Shown: positions 43,684-53,223, counted from the stretch's first letter. The stretch: DNA of 64,000 nt from Nonomuraea sp. PA05 (GCF_008086045.1 NZ_VSEY01000032.1:103770-167769); one strand, 5' to 3'. The notes: generated by a model from the letters alone, not told the origin. A program made the numbers and translations.

Positions 43684-44043
43684 TCACCACTTCGGTCCGG
43701 CACCTCGGACGCTCGACCGAGGCGTGCGACGACCACGCCCAGGCCGCCCGGCCGGCCTCCGCCGTTCTCCGAGGTGGTTCGCCACCGCGTGGACGTCGAA
43801 GACCTGGACCGGGGCGTCCAGGTCTCCATCCTGGTCGGCCTGCCCATCGCGCGACAGGGTCGCCCCGGCGGCCGGATCGCCCAACCGGCCGCGCAGGCAC
43901 AGCAGGCGGGACTCGGGACCGGCCCCGACGTCGCGCCGGACGTGAACGCCTCCGCACAGGAGCCCGGCCCGGTCCACGTAGGCGTCGACGGCCGCATCCC
44001 CCGCATGGATCTCCAAAGATCCCAGTACGTGAAATCTCATCAT
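43684..44043 (-). pseudogene. Possible SARP/AfsR-type regulator start, truncated
   Basis: The minus frame from ATG 44043 begins MMRFHVLGSLEIHAGDAAV after a strong AGAGGGGGT ribosome site, exactly how SARP/AfsR proteins begin (MRFxVLGPLEV...). The remaining ~100 residues do not resemble a DNA-binding or BTAD domain. I read it as a gene with an intact start but deleted body; a short unknown protein is the alternative. Confidence 0.4.
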
Positions 44044-44164
44044 TTACCCCCTCTGATCGTGCTGGAGATCTAAGGTCTAAGGCGGTCCAGCGATGTCCGA
44101 AATGGCCCTTCGTGGGTTCAGGACAACGCGGCGAAGACTCCGGACAACGAGAGGTGAATGCACA

Positions 44165-47100
44165 TTGGGGCGGCCTGAGCAGCCGGTGGATCCGTTGGCC
44201 GGTCCCGTCGAACGGCTCGCCTGGGAACTGCGCCGGCTCAGGGACGAGGCCGGGCGACCGAGCTACCGCCTGCTCGCGGAGCGCGCGCATTTCTCGCGGA
44301 GCACCCTCGCCGAGGCGGCCACCGGCACGCGGCTGCCCACTCTTGAGGCGACTCTGGCGTACGCCGTCGCCTGCGGTGGCGATCCCGCCGAATGGGAGCG
44401 GAAGTGGCAGCTGGTCGCGGCCGAACTCGAACGGTCGCAGCGCCGCTGCCCTTACCCCGGCCTGCTTCCGCTGGACGTCGACGCCGCCGACCTGTTCTTC
44501 GGCCGGGACGACCTCCTCGACGTTCTGCTGAAGGCGGTGAAGCAGGGACCGCTGACGGTGGTCCGCGGCGCCACCGGCAGCGGCAAGTCCTCGTTGCTGC
44601 GGGCCGGGCTGGCCGCGCGGCTGATGGCGAACGGAACCACCGTCACGCTGCTCACGCCGGGCGTGCACCCGCTGTCCCGGTTGCCCAGTTCCGACGCTGA
44701 CGCCGCCGATGTGATGATCATCGACCAGTTCGAGGAGACGTTCACGCTCTGCGCCGACGAGCCGGAACGCGCCGGCTTCCTCGACGCGCTGAGCGAGCTC
44801 GTCAGCGGTCAGGACGGCCCGGCGCTGGTGATCGGCATCCGCACCGACTTCTACGAGCGCTGCCTGTCGCATCCCGGTATGGCCGCGGCCCTTCTCGACA
44901 GCCTTCACCTGCCGGTCGGACCCATGTCCGAGCAGGAGCTGCGCGCCATCATCACCGAACCCGCCGCCCGGGCGGGGCTGAGCGTGGACCCGGACCTGGT
45001 GGTCACCGTGGTCGCCGAGGCCGCCGAGCAGACGGGCGCGCTCCCGATGGTCGCGCACGCGCTGCGCGAAACGTGGAGCAGGCAGCAGGGGGACACGCTG
45101 GCGCTGGCGGACTACCGGGCCGTGGGCGGCGTGTCCGGCGCGATCGCGCGGACCGCCGAGCACCTGTACGCCGACCTGGAAGACGACCAGAGGCTGCTGC
45201 TCCGCGCCGTGCTGCTGCGGCTCGTCGCCCTGGGCTCGGGCAGCTCCGACACCCGCCGCGGCCTCGACCGGGACGAGCTCGCCGGCATCGGACCCGCCGG
45301 CGAGCTGGACGCGGTCCTTGACCGGCTCGCCGCCGCCAGGCTCATCGTCGTGGACCAGGACCTGGTCGACATCGCGCATGAGGCGCTCCTCACCGGCTGG
45401 CCCCGGCTGCGGGAATGGCTCACCGCCGACCGTGAGGCCCTGCTGCGGCACCAGCGGCTCACGTCCGACGCGGCCGAGTGGACCCGCAACGGACGCGGCG
45501 AGGACTACCTGTACCGCGGCACTCGCCTCGCCTTCTGGGACGGCGAGGCGAGCTTCGTGCCGCTGAACGAGCTGGAGCGAACCTTCCTGGCGGCCTGCCG
45601 CTCCAGCGCGGCCGAGCGTGACCGAGCCCGCCGCCGCATCCGTCTCGCCTTCGGCGGGCTGCCGGTCGCCGCCGTCGTGGTCATCGTGCTGGCCGCGCTC
45701 GTCGTGGTCCAGGTGGGCGACAGGGGCACCGAGCGCGAGCGCGCCGCCTCGGTGCGGCTGGCCGCCGAGGCGCGCCGCCAGCTCCAGCAAGACCCGGAAC
45801 TGGCGTTGCTGCTGGCGATCGAGGCGTACGAGGCGGAGCCCACCCCGGAGGCCGACCTCGTGCTCCGCCAGGCCACCGCGGACTCCCGGCTGCGCGGCTC
45901 CACCCCGACCGGCCTGCGCAGGGTCGAAGGGACGACGGCCACCCCGGACGGCCGGAAACTCGCGATCTGGGGCGCCGGGTCGGGCCCGGCCAGCCTGGAG
46001 ATCTGGAGCCTGGACGGCACCGCGCCGCGCCGGGCCGACCATGTGCTCCAGGCGGATCGGACGGACGGCATCCAGAGCGCCGCGTTCAGCGCGGACGGCC
46101 GGCAGCTCGTCACGGGAGACGCCGGGGGAGAGCTGCTGCTGTGGGATCTGGCCTCAAGCGGTCCGCCCACGGTTCTGGGGACCCTGGACGGTGTCGTCAA
46201 CGGCGTCAGCGTCAGCCGGGACGGCACGGTGGCGAGCGCGCACAGCGACGGCGTGCGCATCTGGAAGCCGGGAAGCTCCAAGCCCGTCGAACTCAGCGTC
46301 CCCGGCCGCGAGGTCAGGAGCGTCGCGTTCAGCCCCAGCGGCAGGCTGCTCGCCACCGGCGGCAGCGGATCGCCGCTGCGCGTGTGGGACATGACCGGTG
46401 ACCGGCCCGTTCTGCAGCGCGCGGCCACGCGCGGCGAGCCGGAGCAGGTGGCCTTCGCCCCGCGCGGACCATGGGTCGCGACCGTCGAAGGCGACGTTCC
46501 CCGTGTCTGGGACGCGACGGAGACGCCGGCCGGCGACTGGATCCCGCAGGTCGAGCTGGCCGGCCACGTCCCGGAGCTGAACGGCCTGGTGTTCACCGCG
46601 GCCGGGGACCGCATGGCGACCTACGGCGCCGACGGCCTGATCCGCGTCTGGACGACGGGCAGCGAGGCCGACCCACTGGTGTTGCGCCGCCCGAAGGCGG
46701 ATCCGCGCGGGGCGGCGTTCACCCCGGACGGGAAGTCGTTGGTCAGCGTCGACGCGGACGGCTCCCTGCGGACGTGGGACGTCACGGCGGGCGACCCGGC
46801 GCCGAGCGAGGGCAGGCCCCTGGCGCTCAGCGATGACACGAGCACGGTGGCGGTCAGCGCGGGGCCGGCTTCACTCCTCACCTCGCGGGACGTCCAGATC
46901 AAGGTGTGGCGCGGCGCGACCCCGGCCGAGGTGCGCGGCCCGAGTGATGCCGGCTACCACGTCGCGCTGAGCCCTGACGGCCGGCGGTTGGCGGGCATCG
47001 GCCGGGCCGGAACCCTGAGCCTGTGGGACCTCTCCAACCCCGGCGCGCCGGTCACCACACCCGCGCCCTTCCGCGGCCTCCCGGCCGGCCTGGTGTTCAG

Positions 47101-47836
47101 CGCCGACGGAAAGCGGATCGTGGCGGGCGCCTCCGGCACCGAACCACAGGTGTGGCAGATCTCCCCGTCCGGCGGGCTGACCGCGGTCACCGGCTGGCAG
47201 CGCCCGCCCACCGGCCGCGCCGACGGCGACGTGGCACTCAGCGCGGACGGCATGAAGCTGGCCGACGCCCGTGACGACCACACCGTCGTCGTCTGGGACC
47301 TGACCGGCAAGAGCGAGCCGAAGATCCTTCGCGGCCATGCGGAGGACATCACGGGCCTCGCCTTCAGCCCGGACGGGCTGCGGCTGGCCGCCGCGGCCGC
47401 GGACGGAGCCATCCGGCTCTGGGACACCGGCGGCCAGGGCGAGCCCGCGGGCGTGCTGTACGGCGCCGAGAGCACCGTCCGCAAAGTGCGGTTCAGCCCT
47501 GACGGCACCTGGCTGGTCACCAACGAACCCGCGGGCCCCCTGCGGCTCTGGCGGGCAGCAGGGGGCGGCGAACCGCTGGAGCTGACCGGCTGGGGCGCGA
47601 CCGGCGGTCTCGCCGTCTTCAGCCCTGACGGCAGCCGGATCGTCAGAGGGCTGAGCCCGCAGATCTTCCTCGGCCGCTCGCTGGCGACCGGTCTGGGCGG
47701 CAGCCTCGTCCGGACCCGCGCCTGCGAGGTGTGCGGCCCCGCCGGAACGGTGCTCGACCTCGCCCGATCGCGCCGTACCCGCGAGCTGACCGCGGAAGAA
47801 CGCCGCAGCCATCTCGACCCGGCGGCTTCCACCTGA
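44165..47836 (+). CDS. HTH - nSTAND1 NTPase - WD40 repeat protein
   Basis: 1223 residues from TTG 44165 (GRPEQPVDPLAGPVERLAWE), after GAGAGGTG; homologues typically begin MGRPE here, though the frame is open to ATG 44093. Residues ~10-90: XRE-like HTH (SYRLLAERAHFSRSTLAEAATG). Residues ~95-480: nSTAND1 ATPase starting CPYPGLLPLDVDAADLFFGR, P-loop GATGSGKSS (~135), Walker B MIIDQFEE. A membrane helix near 495 (VAAVVVIVLAALVVV) is followed by ~12 WD40 repeats (DLTGKSEPKILRGHAEDITG, LAFSPDGLRLAAAAADGAI). Signal-sensing STAND proteins of this layout occur in many copies in filamentous actinomycetes; the signal is unknown. Its TGA directly abuts the stop of the AfsR-like gene. Confidence 0.9.
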   Translation: MGRPEQPVDPLAGPVERLAWELRRLRDEAGRPSYRLLAERAHFSRSTLAEAATGTRLPTLEATLAYAVACGGDPAEWERKWQLVAAELERSQRRCPYPGLLPLDVDAADLFFGRDDLLDVLLKAVKQGPLTVVRGATGSGKSSLLRAGLAARLMANGTTVTLLTPGVHPLSRLPSSDADAADVMIIDQFEETFTLCADEPERAGFLDALSELVSGQDGPALVIGIRTDFYERCLSHPGMAAALLDSLHLPVGPMSEQELRAIITEPAARAGLSVDPDLVVTVVAEAAEQTGALPMVAHALRETWSRQQGDTLALADYRAVGGVSGAIARTAEHLYADLEDDQRLLLRAVLLRLVALGSGSSDTRRGLDRDELAGIGPAGELDAVLDRLAAARLIVVDQDLVDIAHEALLTGWPRLREWLTADREALLRHQRLTSDAAEWTRNGRGEDYLYRGTRLAFWDGEASFVPLNELERTFLAACRSSAAERDRARRRIRLAFGGLPVAAVVVIVLAALVVVQVGDRGTERERAASVRLAAEARRQLQQDPELALLLAIEAYEAEPTPEADLVLRQATADSRLRGSTPTGLRRVEGTTATPDGRKLAIWGAGSGPASLEIWSLDGTAPRRADHVLQADRTDGIQSAAFSADGRQLVTGDAGGELLLWDLASSGPPTVLGTLDGVVNGVSVSRDGTVASAHSDGVRIWKPGSSKPVELSVPGREVRSVAFSPSGRLLATGGSGSPLRVWDMTGDRPVLQRAATRGEPEQVAFAPRGPWVATVEGDVPRVWDATETPAGDWIPQVELAGHVPELNGLVFTAAGDRMATYGADGLIRVWTTGSEADPLVLRRPKADPRGAAFTPDGKSLVSVDADGSLRTWDVTAGDPAPSEGRPLALSDDTSTVAVSAGPASLLTSRDVQIKVWRGATPAEVRGPSDAGYHVALSPDGRRLAGIGRAGTLSLWDLSNPGAPVTTPAPFRGLPAGLVFSADGKRIVAGASGTEPQVWQISPSGGLTAVTGWQRPPTGRADGDVALSADGMKLADARDDHTVVVWDLTGKSEPKILRGHAEDITGLAFSPDGLRLAAAAADGAIRLWDTGGQGEPAGVLYGAESTVRKVRFSPDGTWLVTNEPAGPLRLWRAAGGGEPLELTGWGATGGLAVFSPDGSRIVRGLSPQIFLGRSLATGLGGSLVRTRACEVCGPAGTVLDLARSRRTRELTAEERRSHLDPAAST

Positions 47837-50677
47837 TCAACGGGCTCCCGCGCTCAAGTGCTTGACGGGGTCGGGAACTTCGGGGAGGTCCTGGGCGAGC
47901 AGGACCTCCAGCTCCTCCTCGGTGAGGAGATGCACGTCGCACAGAATCCGGGCCGACCGGTGCCAGCACTGCCGGGCCTCGTCCCGCCGTCCGAGATCGT
48001 GCAGGGTGTCGCCGAGCCCCCACAGGCTACCGGCCTCCAGCGCGCGGGCACCGGCCTTGAGGTGGAGGGAGGCCGCCCTCCTGTAGCCGGCCTCGGCCTC
48101 GACGAGCCTGCCGGCGCGCCGGCAGGCGTCGGCCAGCGTGTCGGTCGCCGCTCCCTCGCCGTAGGGGTTGTCGAACTCCGCCCAGATCTCCAGGCTTCGC
48201 CGGCTGGCGTCGATCGCGTCGTCCAGCCGGCCCATCCTGATCAGCACCGCGGCCCGGCCGTTGAGGATCATCGCCTGGTAGTCGCGCAGGCCACTGGCTG
48301 TCGCTGTCGCCGCCGCCTCGTCCTGGGTGGCGAGCGCGTCGTCGAACCGCCCCAGCTTGCCGTAGGTCGTGCCGAGATTGTGCAGGGTGCCCGCCTTACG
48401 CAGGGGCAGACCCGCGCGGTCCCAGCACGCGAGGGCACGCTCGAACTGCTCGACCGCGAGCTCGAAGCGACCCTGGTTCTTGTGGATGAGGCCCACGTGG
48501 TTGTGCCCGCGGGCTTGGCCCGCCCAGTCACCGGTCCGGGCGGCCACGTGCAAGGCGTGGTGATGGATCTCGGTCAGATCGGCGAGCCAGCCTCTGTGGC
48601 TGAACGGCCTGTTGAGACTGGCGGCGAGGCCTTCCACCGTGCCGGGATCGTCGGGGCGGCCGGTGGCCTGCCGGGCGACGGCGATGAGGTTGTCGCGCTC
48701 CAGCTCGATCCAGTCGATCGCCTCCAGCGGTGTGTCCAGGCGAAGGCCCGGCTGGTCGGCGCGGAGGTCCCTGACGATGGGGGAGGTGGGATCGAGCAGA
48801 AGGCTGGCCGTTCTGGCCGTGGCGAGGTAGTGGTGCAACGCGCGGCGGGTGGCGGCCACCCGGTCGTTCTCCTCGATGATGTCGTCCGCTTGTTCGCGGG
48901 CGTAGAGGCGGACGAGGTCGTGCGTCCTGTAGCGGCCCGGCCCCGCCGATTCGAGCAGCCGGGCATCCAGGAGGCGGTCCAGCGCGTCCGCCACCGTGCG
49001 CTCGGGCCGATCAGCGAGAGCGGCGGTGGCCGACGGGGTGTGGGTGGGCGTGTCGAGGAGGCCGAGCTGGGCGAACAGGTGGGCGGCGTCCTGCCCGGCG
49101 GGCTCCTCCTGGAGGTGTTGCAAACTGACGGCGATGCAGGCGCGGACGGCCAGGTCGGCGTGCTCCAGCGTGTCCAGGCGGCTGGTGGCGTCAGCGAGCT
49201 TGCCGGCGAGGTAGGACAGCGTCCAGTCAGGGCGGGCGGCCAGACGTGCCGCCGCGATGCGAAGAGCGAGGGGCAGGCCCCCGCAGAGCCGGACGATCCG
49301 CTCGGCGGACTCCGGCTCGGCGTGAACCCGGCCGGGGCCGGCGATACGGGCCAGCAGCGCGGTGGACTCGGACGGGTCGAGGCCGGGAAGGTTCAGCTGG
49401 CTCGCCCCGTCGACCGAGGTGAGAACCTGCCGGCTCGTGATGACGACCGCGCAGCCCGGCCCGGCGGGAATGAGCGGGCGGACCTGGCGGGCGTCGAGGG
49501 CGTTGTCGAGGATGAGCAGCACGTGCCGCGCCGAGGTGAGGGATCGGTAGCGGGCCGCGGCCTCGTCGACCGTGGTCGGTACGGCGGAGCCGTCCAGGCC
49601 GAGCGAGCGTAACAGCCGGCCGAGCGCCTCCAACGGGGACAGCGGCCGGAGGCCGTCGGTGGCGCCGTGCAGGTCGATGTAGAGAACGCCGTCGGCGTAA
49701 CGGCCGGCGACGGCGTGCGCCAGATGCACGGCCAGCGCGGATTTGCCGATCCCGCCGGGACCGTCGATGGCGACGATCGCCGGCGTGCCGGCTTCCGGGC
49801 CGGTGAGCGCCTTGCCGAGCCACGCGAGCTCGGCCTCGCGGGCGGTGAAGGCGCGGGTGCCGGCGGGAAGCTCGGCCGGGGCGACGGCGCCGGCGAGCGT
49901 GACCTGCTGCGCGGGAACGGTCAGATCGAGGACGGGATCACGGGCGAGCATCGCCTGCTGGAGCCGGCGCAGCTCGGCACTCGGCTCGATGCCGAGCTCC
50001 TGAATCATGACGCGGCGAGTCTCCTGGTAGACCGCGAGCGCTTCCGACGACCGTCCGGCGCGGTAGAGCGCCAGCATCAGCTGCGCGTGCAGCCTCTCCC
50101 GCAGCGGGTGCGCCTCGATGTGGACGGTCAGATCCGGGATCACCGCATGGTGATCACCCGCCGCCATCTGCAGATCGACATGATCTTCCAGGGCGGTGAG
50201 ACGTTCCTCCGTCAGACGGGTGGCCTCGATCCCGGCCCACTCCGCCGACATGCCCGCCAGGGCCTCTCCCCGCCACAGGACCAGAGCCTGCCGGAACGCC
50301 TTGTCCGCCGTGACGAACTCTCCCCGGGCCCGGTCGGCACGCGCTTCGCGTACCAGCCTCATGAACAGGTGAGCATCGACGTGATCGGGTGGCACGTCCA
50401 GGCAGTATCCGCCCGGCGCGGTCACGATGACCTCGTCGAGCCCCTGGAGCGCGAAGAACTCGCGGAGCTTCGACACCACGATGTGGAGCTGCTTCGGCGC
50501 TGTCGCCGCCCGGCTCTCCGCCCACACATCGGTGAGGAGCTGATCGGGGGTGACCACCCGGCCGGCGCTCAGTGCCAGCCGGGTCAGCAGGCCGATCCGG
50601 CGGCTGCCGGTCAGCGACAGCGCGGCGCCGTCCGCCGTCAGCTCCCACGGGCCCAAGATCTTGATGCCCAGTTCCAT
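47837..50677 (-). CDS. AfsR/SARP-family regulator with BTAD, NB-ARC and TPR domains
   Basis: 946 residues; ATG at 50677 after GGAGGG. Order: OmpR-like winged helix (MELGIKILGPWELTADGAAL, residues 1-90), BTAD helical domain (~95-245, ending ELGIEPSAELRRLQQAMLAR), NB-ARC with P-loop GPGGIGKSAL (~305) and VLLILDNALDARQVRPL, then TPR repeats (AGTLHNLGTTYGKLGRFDDA) to the end. This is the AfsR architecture, which activates specialised-metabolism or developmental genes; SARPs bind direct repeats near promoters. No biosynthetic cluster is visible nearby, so the target is remote or lost. Confidence 0.92.
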   Translation of the reverse strand: MELGIKILGPWELTADGAALSLTGSRRIGLLTRLALSAGRVVTPDQLLTDVWAESRAATAPKQLHIVVSKLREFFALQGLDEVIVTAPGGYCLDVPPDHVDAHLFMRLVREARADRARGEFVTADKAFRQALVLWRGEALAGMSAEWAGIEATRLTEERLTALEDHVDLQMAAGDHHAVIPDLTVHIEAHPLRERLHAQLMLALYRAGRSSEALAVYQETRRVMIQELGIEPSAELRRLQQAMLARDPVLDLTVPAQQVTLAGAVAPAELPAGTRAFTAREAELAWLGKALTGPEAGTPAIVAIDGPGGIGKSALAVHLAHAVAGRYADGVLYIDLHGATDGLRPLSPLEALGRLLRSLGLDGSAVPTTVDEAAARYRSLTSARHVLLILDNALDARQVRPLIPAGPGCAVVITSRQVLTSVDGASQLNLPGLDPSESTALLARIAGPGRVHAEPESAERIVRLCGGLPLALRIAAARLAARPDWTLSYLAGKLADATSRLDTLEHADLAVRACIAVSLQHLQEEPAGQDAAHLFAQLGLLDTPTHTPSATAALADRPERTVADALDRLLDARLLESAGPGRYRTHDLVRLYAREQADDIIEENDRVAATRRALHHYLATARTASLLLDPTSPIVRDLRADQPGLRLDTPLEAIDWIELERDNLIAVARQATGRPDDPGTVEGLAASLNRPFSHRGWLADLTEIHHHALHVAARTGDWAGQARGHNHVGLIHKNQGRFELAVEQFERALACWDRAGLPLRKAGTLHNLGTTYGKLGRFDDALATQDEAAATATASGLRDYQAMILNGRAAVLIRMGRLDDAIDASRRSLEIWAEFDNPYGEGAATDTLADACRRAGRLVEAEAGYRRAASLHLKAGARALEAGSLWGLGDTLHDLGRRDEARQCWHRSARILCDVHLLTEEELEVLLAQDLPEVPDPVKHLSAGAR

Positions 50678-50860
50678 CGCGCAACCCTCCGTAGGCAGGA
50701 CCAGCGTTCATCGGTCATGACCGTTACCTGTTGGAGGGCCTCCTCCGTGATCTTTTGAGCAGCAGGTGACGAACCTACCGGAACACCTCGCGTGTTGGCA
50801 CACCGTCGCCGTGTGCGCGTCCAGCATCCCTTGCCAGGCGCCGGACCCACGCACCGGTTC

Positions 50861-51781
50861 TCAGCGGGTCACCACGGTCTGCTGGTCGATACGCGACAGC
50901 TTCTCTGGATTACGCACATGGTAGGCGCCGGTGACGTACCCGTGCTCCACGCGCACCGCCACCACGCCGTCGATCTCGCCGTTGACGCGGACGAGCAGCC
51001 CCGGGCCGCCGTTGATCTGCACCAGCTCGACGGACCTTTCCCCATCGCGCTTCCACCAGCCCACCGCCAGCAGGCGAGCGACGTGGTCAGCCCCCACGAC
51101 GGGCCGCAGCAGGGCATGCTTGACACCGCCGCCGTCGCTCAGGGCGACGACGTCCGGCGCGAGGACATCGAGCAGGCTCTGCAACTCGCCGGTTTCGACC
51201 GCTCGCTGGAAGGCCTGGAGGGCGGCCCGGTGCTCGGCCGGGGAGCCGGCGCCGCGCGGCCGGCGCGCGGCGACGTGGGCCCGCGCCCGATAGGCGAGCT
51301 GACGGACCGCGGACGGGCTCCTGCCGACGGCCTCGGCGATCTCGTCGTACTCCAGATCGAACACCTCGCGCAGCACGAACACCGCACGCTCGATCGGCTG
51401 GAGCGTCTCCAGCACCAGCAGCATCGCCATCGAGACGCTCTCGGCCAGCTCCACGTCCTCGGCCACATCGGGTGCGGTCAGCAACGGCTCGGGCAGCCAC
51501 GGCCCGACGTAGGACTCCTTGCGCCGGCCGAGCGCGCGCAGCCGGTCCAGTGCCTGCCGGGTGACGATCCGCACCAGGTAGGCGCGCTCCTCCCGCACGC
51601 TGTCACGGTCGATGCCGGACCATCGCAGCCAGGTCTCCTGCAGGACGTCTTCAGCGTCGGCGGCCGAGCCGAGCATCTCGTAGGCGACGGTGAACAGCAG
51701 GTTGCGATGGGCGAGGAACGCCTCGGTGGCGGGGTCGAGCGGCCCCGGTGCGTCCGTCGTCCGTCCGCTGCTCTCACTCAT
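50861..51781 (-). CDS. ECF sigma factor of the ECF41 type
   Basis: 306 residues from ATG 51781 (MSESSGRTTD); an upstream extension to 51871 lacks a ribosome site. Region 2: LLFTVAYEMLGSAADAEDVL; region 4: LEYDEIAEAVGRSPSAVRQL. The ~120-residue C-terminal SnoaL-like extension defines ECF41; it has the family marks WLPEPL in the linker, DGGGVKHA (DGGGK-like) and NPEKL (NPDKL-like). In ECF41 the extension acts as a built-in regulator and no anti-sigma factor is needed (known for the family). The divergent CMD and NmrA genes are its expected targets. Confidence 0.9.
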   Translation of the reverse strand: MSESSGRTTDAPGPLDPATEAFLAHRNLLFTVAYEMLGSAADAEDVLQETWLRWSGIDRDSVREERAYLVRIVTRQALDRLRALGRRKESYVGPWLPEPLLTAPDVAEDVELAESVSMAMLLVLETLQPIERAVFVLREVFDLEYDEIAEAVGRSPSAVRQLAYRARAHVAARRPRGAGSPAEHRAALQAFQRAVETGELQSLLDVLAPDVVALSDGGGVKHALLRPVVGADHVARLLAVGWWKRDGERSVELVQINGGPGLLVRVNGEIDGVVAVRVEHGYVTGAYHVRNPEKLSRIDQQTVVTR

Positions 51782-51887
51782 GTCTGGCCCCTGCCTGTCC
51801 GCACTCAGCTCTATCACACGCACGAGACGCCCCCGCGGACCGTTCTGTAACACCTGCCACGGGTGGTTCACATCACAGGTCAGCCCT

Positions 51888-51914
51888 TGTTACGGGAGGC
51901 GGGCGGCCGTCGTC
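51888..51914 (+). promoter_or_regulatory. Candidate ECF41-dependent promoter
   Basis: TGTTACG (51888-51894), a 16-base spacer and CGTC (51911-51914), upstream of the CMD gene. As I recall, ECF41 promoters are TGTCACA - ~16 - CGTC. A second -35-like TGTAACA is at 51846-51852. Confidence 0.5.
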
Positions 51915-51959
51915 TTGTGGCCGGCACCACGAATTGAGTTGAAGAAGGGAATCCTCACC

Positions 51960-52457
51960 ATGTCCGCACCCACGACGGGCGACCTGCGCTCGCGCATGCC
52001 CAACCCCCTCCCGTTCGTCCCCGAGATGGCGGAAGTCGCCGGAGGTCTGCACCAGGTACTCAAGAACGGCTCGATTCCGCAGGTCACCGTCCACCTGCTG
52101 CAGCTGCGCGCCGGCCAGATCCTCGGCAGCACGTACTTCACCATCAGGGAAACCACCAACCTCCGCCAGGCGGGGGAATCGGATGAGCGCATCACCGCCG
52201 TGGCGACCTGGCACGACGCCACCTGCTTCACCGACGCCGAACGGGTCGCGCTGGAGCTGGTGGAGGCGGTCCTCACCCCGAACCCGTCCGGGGAACGCGT
52301 CCCCGACGAGCTGTACGCCAAGGCGTCCGCGCAGTACGACGACAAGGCGCTGTGGACGCTCATCATGGCGATCGCCCACATCGGGTTCTTCACCCCCGCC
52401 GCGCTCATCGCCAAGCCGATCCCCGGCATGCCCCCCGGCCAGAACTACACCGGCTGA
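51960..52457 (+). CDS. Carboxymuconolactone-decarboxylase/AhpD-family protein lacking the CxxC pair
   Basis: 165 residues; ATG at 51960 after GAAGAAGGGA. The CMD fold is clear (LRAGQILGSTYFTIRETTN, then RITAVATWHDATCFTDAERV, ALELVEAV). In this family the RxSQINGCxYCxxxH segment carries the redox-active cysteines; here it reads GQILGSTYFTIR, so both are replaced (Ser and Phe) and the usual His is also changed. It is the C member of the COE genes that accompany ECF41 sigma factors and lies 13 bases before the NmrA-like gene. Peroxidase chemistry is unlikely. Confidence 0.85.
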   Translation: MSAPTTGDLRSRMPNPLPFVPEMAEVAGGLHQVLKNGSIPQVTVHLLQLRAGQILGSTYFTIRETTNLRQAGESDERITAVATWHDATCFTDAERVALELVEAVLTPNPSGERVPDELYAKASAQYDDKALWTLIMAIAHIGFFTPAALIAKPIPGMPPGQNYTG

Positions 52458-52470
52458 GTAAGGAACCGAG

Positions 52471-53223
52471 ATGAGCAGGATCGCAGTGGCCGGAGCCACC
52501 GGGCGGCTGGGCCGCCACGTCGTCGACGTCCTCACCGAACGGGAGCATCAGGTCGTGCCGATGTCCCGGGCCATCGGCGTGGACGTCATCACCGCCGAGG
52601 GCCTGGCCGAGGCCCTCACCGAGGTGGAAGTCATCATCGACGTCGCCTCATGGCATGCCTCCGAGGAGGAGGCGGCGAGGGAGTTCTTCCGCACGTCGGC
52701 CCGCAACCTGCACGAGTACGGGCAGAACGCCGGGGTCACCCGGATCGCCATGGCGTCCATCATCGGCGTCGACAAGGCCACCGCCGGTTTCCTGGCCGCC
52801 AAGAAGACGCACGAGGAAGCTCTGCTGTCCGGCCCGCTCCCCGTCCGCATCCTGCGGGCCGCGCAGTTCCACGAGTTCGTCGGCCAGCTCCTGGACTGGC
52901 AGCAGGGCGACGTCGCCTACATCCCGGCGTTGCCCACGCAGCTCGTGGCCTGTCGTGCCGTGGCCGAGGAGCTGGTCGATCTGGCCCTCGACCCCGCAGA
53001 GCCCGCTCCAGGAACGCCTGTCCCCGAGATCGCCGGTCCACGGAAGGAGACCTTGGCGGAGGCGGCCGCGCTCCTCGGCGCCCGCCGAGGCGTCAAGGTC
53101 GTCGGCGTTGACGGCTCGGGCATGCCCGATGCCGACATCGCCGCCGAGGGCGGGTTCCTGCCCGGCCCGCACGCCAAGCTCGCCGGCCCGGCCTTCCAGG
53201 AGTGGCTCGACACCCGCCCGTGA
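52471..53223 (+). CDS. NmrA-like NAD(P)-binding oxidoreductase/epimerase
   Basis: 250 residues; ATG at 52471 after AAGGA. Atypical-SDR Rossmann start RIAVAGATGRLGRHVVDVL (GxTGxxG) and a C-terminal segment TLAEAAALLGARRGVKVVGV typical of NmrA/YtfG-like proteins; the Tyr-x-x-x-Lys catalytic pair is not evident. Second gene of the ECF41 target operon, which matches the oxidoreductase/epimerase partner known for this sigma group. Confidence 0.87.
   Translation: MSRIAVAGATGRLGRHVVDVLTEREHQVVPMSRAIGVDVITAEGLAEALTEVEVIIDVASWHASEEEAAREFFRTSARNLHEYGQNAGVTRIAMASIIGVDKATAGFLAAKKTHEEALLSGPLPVRILRAAQFHEFVGQLLDWQQGDVAYIPALPTQLVACRAVAEELVDLALDPAEPAPGTPVPEIAGPRKETLAEAAALLGARRGVKVVGVDGSGMPDADIAAEGGFLPGPHAKLAGPAFQEWLDTRP

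Larger units (their letters stand above)
43138..44164. other. 1-kb debris region
   Basis: No intact gene. It contains a GNAT remnant (43445-43665) and a SARP-like start (43684-44043), listed separately. The part from 43138 to 43440 shows no recognisable coding sequence. Confidence 0.55.
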
